The notes beneath the pieces were generated by a model that did not search any database, had not been told where the DNA came from, and saw nothing but the letters and a program-made list of their open reading frames with translations. Position numbers and translations under genes: made by a program. Positions 1 to 7,507 of a DNA stretch of 32,964 bases are shown here, one piece after another (the stretch's first letter is position 1; each line of letters opens with the position of its first letter). The DNA comes from Kaistella jeonii (GTDB lineage: Bacteria; Bacteroidota; Bacteroidia; Flavobacteriales; Weeksellaceae), in assembly GCF_000812865.1 (NCBI RefSeq), contig NZ_JSYL01000017.1, positions 1-32,964 on the forward strand. Direction: 5' to 3'.

Positions 1-90
1 TTTAATCGGTTTAAAATAAAAATTTTCAATTGGTGTTAATTCTCTCAATTGATTTAAAATAAAATCGTAAATTGCTTCCAGGTTATTCAT
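1..90 (-). CDS. N-terminal part of an unidentified protein (runs off the left edge)
   Basis: An ATG at 90-88 opens a frame that stays open for all 30 codons to the window edge. The peptide begins MNNLEAIYDFILNQLREL and looks like an amphipathic helix, with normal codon use for this genome. I do not recognise the family from 30 residues. The same frame is closed upstream, and the ATG lies just inside one arm of the inverted repeat at 80-149, which fits a true start. The gene reads in the same direction as the efflux operon, about 180 bases after the last permease stop. It could be the operon's final gene or a separate unit. Confidence 0.5.
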   Translation of the reverse strand, partial: MNNLEAIYDFILNQLRELTPIENFYFKPIK

Positions 91-149
91 ACTGTATTAG
101 ATTGGTAGTCAATACAATATACGATTTTTTATCGTATTATGAATAACCT
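80..149 (-). promoter_or_regulatory. 12-bp inverted repeat with two nested hairpins over a start codon
   Basis: AGGTTATTCATA at 80-91 is repeated exactly in inverted orientation at 138-149. Inside it, ATACGAT at 119-125 pairs with ATCGTAT at 131-137 around a T5 loop, and TGTATT at 93-98 pairs with AATACA at 111-116. Together they predict a three-way junction in RNA, or a cruciform in DNA, leaving few bases unpaired outside the hairpin loops. On the minus strand the outer stem contains the ATG of the partial gene at 90-88. It could be an operator or a leader that hides the start codon. No TANNTTTG box is visible here. The remaining bases to 273 are AT-rich and I see no gene or terminator in them. 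Confidence 0.5.
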
Positions 150-273
150 TTTATAATGCACTACGGGTAATGTTAATAAATTAATTTCTTTATCATTATG
201 TTTTTTATTAATTGATGAATCTTAATTTTCGTAATTCTTTCATCAATTTCATTGGTTTCAATTTCAATTTTTT

Positions 274-1398
274 TTAATTAGTTTTTTGATATCGTAAAAC
301 TGCCCAAGAAATCACCACAATTGCCAATCCTGTGATAAATCCAAAGTGGGGTAATAAATCCATAAAGCCACTATTTTTCAACATGATTAAACGAACTCCG
401 TCAACTCCGTAAGTCACGGGATTTACGTACGCAATATATTTCGCCCAATCGGTCATGCTTTCTGTTGGCGTGAAAAGTCCGCTCATCAAAATGAAAATCA
501 TCATGAAAAAGAAAACCATAAACATCGATTGTTGTTGGGTTTCACTATAAACTGAAGCTAAAAGTCCCATTCCTAAAATGGCAACCAAGTAGACAGAAAT
601 AAATCCATAGAGCAGCAAGAAACTTCCCTGCATCTGAATTTTGTAAACAAAAATCGTGACCAGAAGTCCAATGCTAAATGCGACCATGGACAAGATCCAA
701 AAAGGAATGAGTTTTCCTAAGATGAAATCTCTTTTCTTAATCGGAGACACATTTATTTGTTCGATGGTTCCAATTTCTTTTTCTTCTACGATATTTAAAG
801 CCGTCAAATAACCTCCAATTAAAGTCACCAGAAAAGCCAATATTCCTGGAACCAACGAAAGTCGGTAATTGTACTTCTCATTAAACCAAAACTTTGGTAC
901 GATTTCTACACCCGAAATTTTCTTTGCACTCTCCAGTTCGGGATTTATTTCTAACTGAACTTGCTGATTGTAATTCTGTAGAATTTCGGCGAGATAACTT
1001 GCAGAGAGACCAGCTTTTGTTCCGTTAATCGCATTTACTGCGAGTAGAATTTTTTCGTTATTTTCTTTAACTAAATTTTTCTCGAAATTATTTGGAATTT
1101 CTAGAATCAAATCGACTTTATCTTTTTCAATTTCTTGATAAGCAGTATTGTAATTCTCGCCATATTCTATTATTTTAAAATATCCAGAAGCGGTGATTTT
1201 TCGGATGAGTTCCCGGGATTCTGTTGATTTATCGTGGTCTACAACGGCGATTTTAATATTTTTTATTTCATAATTTGCTGCCAGAGGAAGAATGACCAAT
1301 TGAATTACAGGCATCACGAAAATAATGGCCAGAATTGATTTGTTCCGGAAGATTTGCAGGAATTCTTTTTTGATTAATATGGATAATGTTCTAAACAT
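274..1398 (-). CDS. ABC-2 type permease (YbhR-like), second of the efflux operon
   Basis: 374 aa inner-membrane permease of the ABC-2 family. The topology is typical: one N-terminal membrane segment (about 20-42), a periplasmic domain of some 140 residues, then five or six membrane segments from about 180 to 370. The conserved cytoplasmic stretch EKEIGTIEQINVSPI near residues 206-220 is characteristic of the YhhJ/YbhR/YbhS permeases and contacts the ATPases. It probably pairs with the permease at 1641-2741 as a heterodimer. A 242-base spacer separates the two, unlike the tight spacing elsewhere in the operon, so this gene may have some independent expression. The substrate cannot be read from the sequence; relatives export drugs or other amphipathic compounds. 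Confidence 0.9.
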   Translation of the reverse strand: MFRTLSILIKKEFLQIFRNKSILAIIFVMPVIQLVILPLAANYEIKNIKIAVVDHDKSTESRELIRKITASGYFKIIEYGENYNTAYQEIEKDKVDLILEIPNNFEKNLVKENNEKILLAVNAINGTKAGLSASYLAEILQNYNQQVQLEINPELESAKKISGVEIVPKFWFNEKYNYRLSLVPGILAFLVTLIGGYLTALNIVEEKEIGTIEQINVSPIKKRDFILGKLIPFWILSMVAFSIGLLVTIFVYKIQMQGSFLLLYGFISVYLVAILGMGLLASVYSETQQQSMFMVFFFMMIFILMSGLFTPTESMTDWAKYIAYVNPVTYGVDGVRLIMLKNSGFMDLLPHFGFITGLAIVVISWAVLRYQKTN

Positions 1399-1532
1399 TT
1401 TTTTTATTTTACTTAAAGTTTTTTAACCACAAAGTCACAAAGTTCTATTTTATTAACTGGTTAAAAAGTTTGGAAAAGGTCTATAGATTCGAAGTTTTAT
1501 TTTAATCTGCTTTTTTATTTTACACCTACTTT

Positions 1533-1624
1533 GCAGCCCGACTTGAACGGAGCTCTTTTTGCCTGACTCAAATTTTTAATTATTAATAAATCTACATAGG
1601 CAAAAAAGCGGGAGTGGAAGGCGG
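1533..1624 (+). repeat. Intergenic hairpin repeat element, copy A
   Basis: This lies in the 1399-1640 spacer between the two permease genes. On the plus strand it starts GCAGCCCGACTTGAACGGAG and ends AAGCGGGAGTGGAAGGCGG. In between, CTTTTTGCCT (1555-1564) pairs with AGGCAAAAAAG (1598-1608) with one bulge. The GC-rich ends stand out in an AT-rich region. The layout resembles the element at 15015-15082 in the opposite orientation. I recall similar elements between genes in many flavobacterial genomes, but I cannot name a described family. The same spacer also holds a tandem duplication of CTTTGTG on the minus strand at 1427-1442. Confidence 0.6.
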
Positions 1625-1640
1625 AATTGTCTGCCATAAT

Positions 1641-2741
1641 TTATTCTAATCTTATTTTAAATTTTTTCACCGCGATGATGAAGAGGAAAGTCATCATTCC
1701 TAAAAGAACTAAAACGTGTTTCCAGACGACTTCTAATCCTGTTCCTTTGATCATAATATTTTTTACAATTTCGTAATACCATTTTGCGGGAATTGCGTTT
1801 CCGATCATCTGCAAAGGAATTGGCATATTTTCCACGGGGAACATAAAACCGCTCAACATAAGCGTTGGAAGCATGGTTCCGACGAGCGCAATCAACATGG
1901 CAGTTTGCTGACTGTCGGTTAAAATTGAAATTACAATTCCGATTAAAAGATTGGTGATGATGAATATAATGCTGATGCCAAAGAGTAAAAGGATGCTTCC
2001 TTTGATGGGTAAATCGAGAACGGTTACACTTAAAATTAAGATGGAAACCAAAATAATCATCGATAAAATAAAATAGGGAATTGCTTTTGCTAAAATAATA
2101 ATATACGGTTTCATGGGAGAAACCAGCAATATTTCCATGGTTCCGGATTCTTTTTCGCGAACGATTGCAATCGCGGTCATCAAAACGCAGATGATTAATA
2201 GGATAAATGCCATGACACCGGGAACGAAATTTGGTGCGCCTTTTAGTTGTGGATTGAAGAGCATTCTTATTTCGGGTTGAACGCCAGAATTGGGTTGCAG
2301 CGTTTGTTGACCATAAAAATTCATAATAATATTCGACATAAAATTATAGATTTGATTCGCCATATTAATATCGGTCCCGTCAGTTATCAATTGTAACTGG
2401 ACTTTTTTTCCACCGTTCATGTTCTGCGAAAACTGGGCAGGAATAACCAAAATCATTTTTATTTTTCCACCTTTGAAAGCGTCTTCTGCTTCATCAATAG
2501 ATTTCAAATTATGTTCAATATCGAAATACTGATTGGCACTAATTTTTGAAATCAATTCAATAGAATTCTGGGATTTATCTTGATCTAAAACACCTATTTT
2601 GGTATTTTTCACTTCGGTACTTAAAGCGAACCCAAAGAGCAGAACCTGCACAACCGGCATTCCGAAAAGAACAAAAAGCGTTCTTTTGTCACGCAAAACG
2701 TGCCAGAATTCTTTTTTTACAAAAGTTATTAACTGTTTCAT
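1641..2741 (-). CDS. ABC-2 type permease (YbhS-like), first of the efflux operon
   Basis: 366 aa ABC-2 permease, paralogous to the one at 274-1398. It has an N-terminal membrane helix at about 22-42, a periplasmic domain to about 170, and five or six helices to the end. The motif EKESGTMEILLVSPM after the second helix is the usual coupling region. It begins 9 bases after the stop of the ATPase at 2751-3503, so the two are surely co-transcribed. In the E. coli YbhFSR exporter two such permeases form the channel with a fused double ATPase; here two separate ATPase genes supply that part. Expected role: the transmembrane half of a TolC-coupled exporter. Confidence 0.92.
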   Translation of the reverse strand: MKQLITFVKKEFWHVLRDKRTLFVLFGMPVVQVLLFGFALSTEVKNTKIGVLDQDKSQNSIELISKISANQYFDIEHNLKSIDEAEDAFKGGKIKMILVIPAQFSQNMNGGKKVQLQLITDGTDINMANQIYNFMSNIIMNFYGQQTLQPNSGVQPEIRMLFNPQLKGAPNFVPGVMAFILLIICVLMTAIAIVREKESGTMEILLVSPMKPYIIILAKAIPYFILSMIILVSILILSVTVLDLPIKGSILLLFGISIIFIITNLLIGIVISILTDSQQTAMLIALVGTMLPTLMLSGFMFPVENMPIPLQMIGNAIPAKWYYEIVKNIMIKGTGLEVVWKHVLVLLGMMTFLFIIAVKKFKIRLE

Positions 2742-2750
2742 TTTTCTACT

Positions 2751-3503
2751 TTATTCAACTCGTTTCGCACCTCTCGCTAATTCATAAAAAACATCATCCA
2801 TAGTTTTTGCACTGAATTGTTTTTTCAAATTTGCGGGAGTATCTAAAGCTGCAATTTTTCCGTCAACCATTATCGAAACTCGATCGCAATACTCGGCTTC
2901 ATCCATATAATGCGTGGTTACAAAAATGGTAATTCCACGATCCGAAGCTTCGTAAATCATATTCCAAAATTGTCGGCGAGTTACAGGATCTACTCCTCCA
3001 GTTGGCTCATCTAAAAATACAATTTGCGGTTCGTGAAAAATGGCAACAGAGAAAGCCAATTTCTGTTTCCAACCCAATGGAAGTTGCGAAACCAATTTAT
3101 TTTTTTCATTTTCTAGACCCAGTTCTTTGATGAGTTCATCCCGTTTTGTTTTCAGTTCTTTTCTCGGAATTTCGTAGATTCCGCCGAAGAAATTCAGGTT
3201 TTCTTTCACCGTCAGATTATTGTATAACGAAAACTTCTGACTCATATAACCGATATTTTTTTTAATCATTTCGGTCTCTTTATAAACATCAAAACCTGCA
3301 ACAGTCGCAGTTCCGGAAGTTGGAATTGAAAGTCCGCTGAACATTCTCATCGCGGTAGTTTTTCCAGCACCATTTGCACCGAGGAAACCGAAAATCTCTC
3401 CTTTTTTCACTTCAAAACTGATGTGATCTACCGCAGTGAAATCTCCAAAGACTTTGGTGATATTTTCTGCTTTAATGGCGATGTTTTGATTTTCAATATT
3501 CAT
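2751..3503 (-). CDS. ABC transporter ATPase with degenerate signature motif (second half of a YbhF-type pair)
   Basis: 250 aa nucleotide-binding subunit. Walker A GANGAGKT is at 42-49, the Q-loop glutamine at Q89 (YMSQKFSLY), Walker B with catalytic glutamate is FLDEP with E166, and the H-loop histidine is H198 (TTHYMDEAE). The ABC signature, normally LSGGQ, is replaced by QLPLGWKQ at 140-147, a form I associate with the second ATPase half of YbhF-like proteins. It starts one base beyond the stop of the upstream ATPase and the permease follows 9 bases later. It probably heterodimerises with the 308-aa ATPase, whose motifs are degenerate in complementary places. Confidence 0.93.
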   Translation of the reverse strand: MNIENQNIAIKAENITKVFGDFTAVDHISFEVKKGEIFGFLGANGAGKTTAMRMFSGLSIPTSGTATVAGFDVYKETEMIKKNIGYMSQKFSLYNNLTVKENLNFFGGIYEIPRKELKTKRDELIKELGLENEKNKLVSQLPLGWKQKLAFSVAIFHEPQIVFLDEPTGGVDPVTRRQFWNMIYEASDRGITIFVTTHYMDEAEYCDRVSIMVDGKIAALDTPANLKKQFSAKTMDDVFYELARGAKRVE

Positions 3504-3504
3504 T

Positions 3505-4431
3505 TTAATGGTGAGATAATAAACGGATAAAACTGTCTTCGATACTGGCTTTTATAGGATTGATTTCGATATTTTCAAAACCTTCTTTTTGTAGATATTC
3601 TATAATTGTTGAAGGGTCAAAATTTTCATTTTTCTCAATACTCAGATGTACAAATTCGCCGTAAGCATAAACATTTTTCTTTTGATCGAAATTTTCTAAA
3701 GCATGCAAAACGATTGAAGTTTTTCCTGCTTTTATCTCGAAAAGAAAATCAGGGTAAGAATTGCTAATATTTTCCGGAGTGTTAATTGAAAGGATTTTTC
3801 CTTCCTGCATTAATGCAATTCTATCGCATAAAGCAGCTTCATCCATATAAGGTGTTGCGACGACCATTGTAATTCCTTGTATTTTTAATCTTTGAAGCAT
3901 TTCCCAGAATTCTTTTCGAGAAACAGGATCTACACCGGTTGTAGGTTCGTCCAGAAATAAAACTTTTGGTTTGTGAATTAAAGCACAACACAATGCCAAT
4001 TTCTGTTTCATCCCACCTGATAATTTGCCTGCTCTTCGATCTTTAAAGGGTTCTATTTGAACGTAAATATCTTTGATCAAATCGTAATTTTCTTCAATAG
4101 TTGTATTAAAAACGCTGGCAAAAAACTCCAAATTTTCTTCAATAGTTAAATCCTGATAGAGTGAAAATCTTCCAGGCATATATCCCAGAATCTTTCTTAT
4201 TTTTTTATAATCTTTTACAATATCTAAATCTTCTATCGAAGCAGAACCAGAATTTGGTAGCAAAACCGTGGTCAACATTCTGAATATGGAAGTTTTTCCC
4301 GCTCCATCTGGACCGATCAAACCGAAAATTTCGCCATGGTTCACATCAAAGCTCACATTATCTACAGCAAGGACCTTTTCTTTGCCTTTGCCGTAAGTTT
4401 TGGTGAGATTATTGACGATGATAGATTTCAT
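3505..4431 (-). CDS. ABC transporter ATPase lacking Q-loop and H-loop residues (first half of a YbhF-type pair)
   Basis: 308 aa nucleotide-binding subunit. Walker A GPDGAGKT is at 40-47, the signature is canonical (LSGGMKQKL, 137-145), and Walker B FLDEP has E162. Two usual catalytic positions differ: the Q-loop reads YMPGRFSLY (G where Q is expected, about residue 87) and the H-loop reads ATPYMDEA (P194 where H is expected). A C-terminal extension of about 80 residues (230-308) follows, as in drug-exporter ATPases. The gene sits 37 bases after the HlyD-like adaptor gene and almost abuts the second ATPase. In E. coli the two halves are fused as YbhF; here they are separate genes. Confidence 0.93.
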   Translation of the reverse strand: MKSIIVNNLTKTYGKGKEKVLAVDNVSFDVNHGEIFGLIGPDGAGKTSIFRMLTTVLLPNSGSASIEDLDIVKDYKKIRKILGYMPGRFSLYQDLTIEENLEFFASVFNTTIEENYDLIKDIYVQIEPFKDRRAGKLSGGMKQKLALCCALIHKPKVLFLDEPTTGVDPVSRKEFWEMLQRLKIQGITMVVATPYMDEAALCDRIALMQEGKILSINTPENISNSYPDFLFEIKAGKTSIVLHALENFDQKKNVYAYGEFVHLSIEKNENFDPSTIIEYLQKEGFENIEINPIKASIEDSFIRLLSHH

Positions 4432-4468
4432 AATGATATTGAAGATTTTAGGGAGTAGCTTTTAGTTC

Positions 4469-5440
4469 TTAAAATTTGACGTCACCATACATTCCGATTT
4501 TGAGGTAGCCATCATTTTTAACATGAATTTTAACGGCATAAACGAGATTGGCTCTTTCGTTTTTTGTCTGAATGGTTTTTGGAGTAAATTCAGCTTTCGA
4601 ACTTATCCAATAGATGGTTCCGGGAAGTTCTTTGGTTTTTCCTTCACCTGCGTCGATCAGAACTTTTACTTTTTGTCCGTTTTTTATTAAAGGCAATTGA
4701 TCTCCTGTGATGAAAGTTTTTAAAGTCATCAAATCTAAACTTGCCATTTTGAAAATTGGTTTTCCAATAATTGCAAATTCGCCTTGGTTTAAATATTTGG
4801 TAAGAACCATACCTGAAATTGGACTTTCAATCGTATTGTTCGTTAACTGTTCATCAATTTGTGCAACTTTTTTTTCCGCCGGTTTTCTTTCACTTAAGAT
4901 CGCTCGGTTCTGAATAGACACATTTTCTTTGGTCGTCGAAATCTGCTGTTGCAAGATATTTAATTGGCTTTGAGCAGCAGAAATTTGTTTTTGAATGACT
5001 TTTATTTGTCCGTTTGCATCATCGAGTTGCTTTTTCGTTGCCGCATCTTTCGCCACCAAATTTGCAGTTCTGTTTCTTTCCCGTATGGCATTTTGAAGTT
5101 GTTCCTGTAAAATAGAAACATTAGCAGACTGTCCTGAAATCTGTGATTGTAAAACTTGAATTTGTGGTAGGGCTGAATTTGTTTTTTGTTCGATTGCATC
5201 CATGCTTGCAATAACTTGTTCCTTTTGTAATTCTACATTTTTCGGATCAATTTCGCCTACTTTTTCGTTCAGTTTTAATTGTTGACCTTCTTCTAGATTA
5301 AGTTTAAGAATGGTTCCATTTGCTTTCGCTGTTACTAAAATTTCATCGGCTTCAAAAGTTCCGGAAGCATCATAATTATTGTCTGAATTGTTGCAGGAAA
5401 AAAGAAAAAGTGTCGTTGCAAAAAAAATATATTTTTTCAT
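4469..5440 (-). CDS. HlyD/YbhG-family periplasmic adaptor, lipoprotein
   Basis: 323 aa membrane fusion protein that should bridge the ABC permeases to the outer membrane channel. The N-terminus is a lipoprotein signal with a lipobox ending at C16 (FLFSC), so the protein is probably lipid-anchored. Residues 33-66 form the first half of the biotinyl-lipoyl domain (TAKANGTILKLNLEEGQ). A long glutamine-rich coiled-coil hairpin covers about 70-195. The second lipoyl half follows at about 200-225 (IESPISGMVLTKYLNQGE), then a beta-barrel to the end. It lies 45 bases after the tolC-like gene. Homologues are YbhG and the HlyD/EmrA group. Confidence 0.92.
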   Translation of the reverse strand: MKKYIFFATTLFLFSCNNSDNNYDASGTFEADEILVTAKANGTILKLNLEEGQQLKLNEKVGEIDPKNVELQKEQVIASMDAIEQKTNSALPQIQVLQSQISGQSANVSILQEQLQNAIRERNRTANLVAKDAATKKQLDDANGQIKVIQKQISAAQSQLNILQQQISTTKENVSIQNRAILSERKPAEKKVAQIDEQLTNNTIESPISGMVLTKYLNQGEFAIIGKPIFKMASLDLMTLKTFITGDQLPLIKNGQKVKVLIDAGEGKTKELPGTIYWISSKAEFTPKTIQTKNERANLVYAVKIHVKNDGYLKIGMYGDVKF

Positions 5441-5485
5441 CAGTCGTTTTTTTTATATTCTAAAAATCTTGTTAATTAAATTTAA

Positions 5486-6733
5486 TTACTGATTAAGTTG
5501 CGCTTTGAGATTATATTGCGTCAAAAGATATTGAATCTCGTGTGTGATCTTTTGGTTTTTCGCTCGGTCGAGTTCATTTACTTCTCGCAGATAATCATTG
5601 GTAGTGATAATTCCGTTTTCGAGTTGAGCTAAAGAGGCTGTTTTAATGCTTTCTCGCAAAATAACGAGTTCGTTATCTTTATTAATGAGTTGCTGAGTTT
5701 TATCGAGCTCATTATTATTCTGTATGGTTTGAAATTGTTGATTGAAAAGGAAATTTTCTTTCTGCACCTCAATTTCCTGCTGTTGAGTTTCAACCAAAGC
5801 CAAATCATTCTTCTTCGTATAAAATCCGGAGATTGGAATGTTCAAACGTAAACCACCGATATAAAAAATATTAAATTCATTTTTCAGCATGTTGAACCCG
5901 GGTTTTCCGTAACCACCTTGAAAGAACGCCCCTAATTTTGGAAGATTTTTTGAGGTTATATTTGATTTCTGTTGCTCTAAACCAAGTTTTTGTAAATCAA
6001 AAAGTTTCAATTCTGCTCGTTTGTTTTCGTCTTTAATCAGAATTTTTTCAGGTTTTACAAGTGTAATAGTTTCGTCTAAATTTTTTTGAATGAAGAGAGA
6101 AAGCATTTGTAAGAAACTTTTCTTCACAAATTGAAGTTCCAGTTTTTTCTGCTCCAGATTTACCAGTTGCGCTTTCAAAACATCGACATTACTTCTAAAA
6201 ATGACGCCGTTTTCTAATTGTGCTTCAGCTTTTTTCAATCCACTTGATAAATCAGATTTGATCAATTCCGTTTGTTGAAGTTGTTCATCAGTTTGAAGAA
6301 TTCCAAAATAGATTTGGTTGATTCTCATTTCCAGTTGATCGGTTTCAACTTCTGTTTTTTGCAGTTCAATTTCTGAATTAATGGTTGCTATTTTCTTTTG
6401 ATTGGCAACCATTCCACCGTCGTAAATATTTTGCTGAATGTCTGCGTAAACTTTATACTGGTCTTTGCTTACAGGATCCATCGTCAAATTTGGAAGTTTA
6501 AGCGGCAATTGTGTGACATCATTTTGATACGTTGCTTGACCGATAACTTGTATTTGAGGAAGCCAACCTTTTGCGGCATTTTGCAAATTATATTCTTTGG
6601 TTTTCGCAATTAAATCATGTCTTTTGATAAGCGGATAATTTTGTTTTGCCAAACCGTAACATTCTTCTAAAGTCAATGTTTGCGCATTTCCAGAAAAGAA
6701 GAGAAGGAGAAATAAATATTTTAGAATTTTCAT
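5486..6733 (-). CDS. TolC-family outer membrane efflux protein
   Basis: 415 aa, near the usual TolC-family length. The signal peptide ends around residue 17-18 (FFSGNAQ). Two OEP repeats follow, rich in alpha-helical heptads with many Q, E, K and L residues, separated by a strand region near 265-300 (FYIGGLRLNIPISGFY) that fits part of the membrane barrel. It provides the outer membrane tunnel for the exporter. It starts 22 bases after the tetR stop and precedes the adaptor gene, so one transcript probably covers regulator, channel, adaptor and transporter. Confidence 0.92.
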   Translation of the reverse strand: MKILKYLFLLLFFSGNAQTLTLEECYGLAKQNYPLIKRHDLIAKTKEYNLQNAAKGWLPQIQVIGQATYQNDVTQLPLKLPNLTMDPVSKDQYKVYADIQQNIYDGGMVANQKKIATINSEIELQKTEVETDQLEMRINQIYFGILQTDEQLQQTELIKSDLSSGLKKAEAQLENGVIFRSNVDVLKAQLVNLEQKKLELQFVKKSFLQMLSLFIQKNLDETITLVKPEKILIKDENKRAELKLFDLQKLGLEQQKSNITSKNLPKLGAFFQGGYGKPGFNMLKNEFNIFYIGGLRLNIPISGFYTKKNDLALVETQQQEIEVQKENFLFNQQFQTIQNNNELDKTQQLINKDNELVILRESIKTASLAQLENGIITTNDYLREVNELDRAKNQKITHEIQYLLTQYNLKAQLNQ

Positions 6734-6755
6734 TTTTATCTTTTTAAAGGCGATT

Positions 6756-7352
6756 TTAATTTTCCAGTATCATTTTCATCCAGATTGGAACAAGAGTCTT
6801 TCTTTCTTCCACAAATTTGTGAAACTCATCATCGTTCATTAAATCAAAAGTTTGTAAAATAGGTTTCACGACAAAAGGAAATGCGGTCATGCTCAAAAAA
6901 TTCAGGAGAAAGTGAAATGGATCTACTTCAGGTTTTCTTTCTTTGATCTGTTTAATTATGATTGAATTATTCAAAACTTTTTCAAAAGGCAGGATTGACT
7001 TGATATCGGAAGTTTTCTTTTGAATTTCACTTAAAATAAAAATGGGAAGATTTGGATTTTTTGATAAGATATCGAAATATTTAGTGCTTGCTAAATCGAT
7101 TTTTTCTTCTAAACTTGTTTTTTCATTAGTAACAATGGGAATAATTTGTCCGAATAATAAGACGATTTTCACTTTCATCACTTGTTCGAACAATTTTTCT
7201 TTCGTGCGAAAATAGTAATTCAAAAGCGCCAAATTAATTCCGGCTTCTTCTGCAATGTCGCGTGTTCTTGTGCCAGAAAAGCCTTTTTCTGTAAAAACTT
7301 TTGAAGCTGCTAACAAGATTTTATCTTCCGTAGAAAGTTCGTCTGATTTCAT
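6756..7352 (-). CDS. TetR-family transcriptional regulator of the efflux operon
   Basis: 198 aa. The N-terminal helix-turn-helix covers about residues 9-55 (AASKVFTEKGFSGTRTRDIA, then NYYFRTKEKLFEQV), a clear TetR_N domain. The C-terminal part is a ligand-binding helical bundle without recognisable specificity. It is the first gene of the transcription unit, directly ahead of the tolC-like gene. A promoter and palindromes lie just upstream, so autorepression and control of the whole exporter are likely. E. coli ybhGFSR is likewise controlled by an adjacent TetR-type regulator (CecR/YbiH). The ligand is unknown. Confidence 0.92.
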   Translation of the reverse strand: MKSDELSTEDKILLAASKVFTEKGFSGTRTRDIAEEAGINLALLNYYFRTKEKLFEQVMKVKIVLLFGQIIPIVTNEKTSLEEKIDLASTKYFDILSKNPNLPIFILSEIQKKTSDIKSILPFEKVLNNSIIIKQIKERKPEVDPFHFLLNFLSMTAFPFVVKPILQTFDLMNDDEFHKFVEERKTLVPIWMKMILEN

Positions 7353-7369
7353 TTATATTAATTCTTCAG

Positions 7370-7402
7370 CAAAGATAAGATTAAATTTTTGATTTAAACA
7401 AA
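7370..7402 (-). promoter_or_regulatory. Bacteroidota-type promoter of the tetR-efflux operon
   Basis: On the minus strand a -33 TTTG (7402-7399) is followed after 21 bases by TATCTTTG (7377-7370), an exact match to the -7 consensus TANNTTTG. Transcription would start near 7364, leaving a leader of about 12 bases before the tetR ATG at 7352. Confidence 0.7.
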
Positions 7403-7405
7403 AGA

Positions 7406-7423
7406 TTTAATCATTTGATTAAA
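7406..7423. promoter_or_regulatory. Candidate TetR operator palindrome
   Basis: TTTAATCA-TT-TGATTAAA is a perfect 8-bp inverted repeat with a 2-base centre, three bases upstream of the -33 element. A second inverted repeat, TTAAAT-N5-ATTTAA (7381-7397), lies between the -33 and -7 boxes. Either could bind a TetR dimer. The region is AT-rich, so the second one in particular may be chance. Confidence 0.5.
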
Positions 7424-7449
7424 AGTCATCTCAATGTATCTGATATTTT

Positions 7450-7487
7450 AAATAAAAATACCACCAAATTCTTCAATCAGGTGGCAT
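7450..7487 (-). terminator. Rho-independent terminator of the T9SS protein gene
   Basis: On the minus strand ATGCCACC (7487-7480) pairs with GGTGGTAT (7465-7458) around a 14-base loop, followed by TTTTATTT. It starts about 20 bases after the stop codon at 7508 and separates this gene from the tetR promoter. Confidence 0.8.
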
Positions 7488-7507
7488 TTTATAGAAAAGT
7501 AGAAGTT

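Noticed and set aside
2531..2550. TTGGCACTAATTTTTGA as a sigma-54 site
   Set aside because: It lies inside permease coding sequence, antisense to the gene, and lacks a GC at the -12 position.
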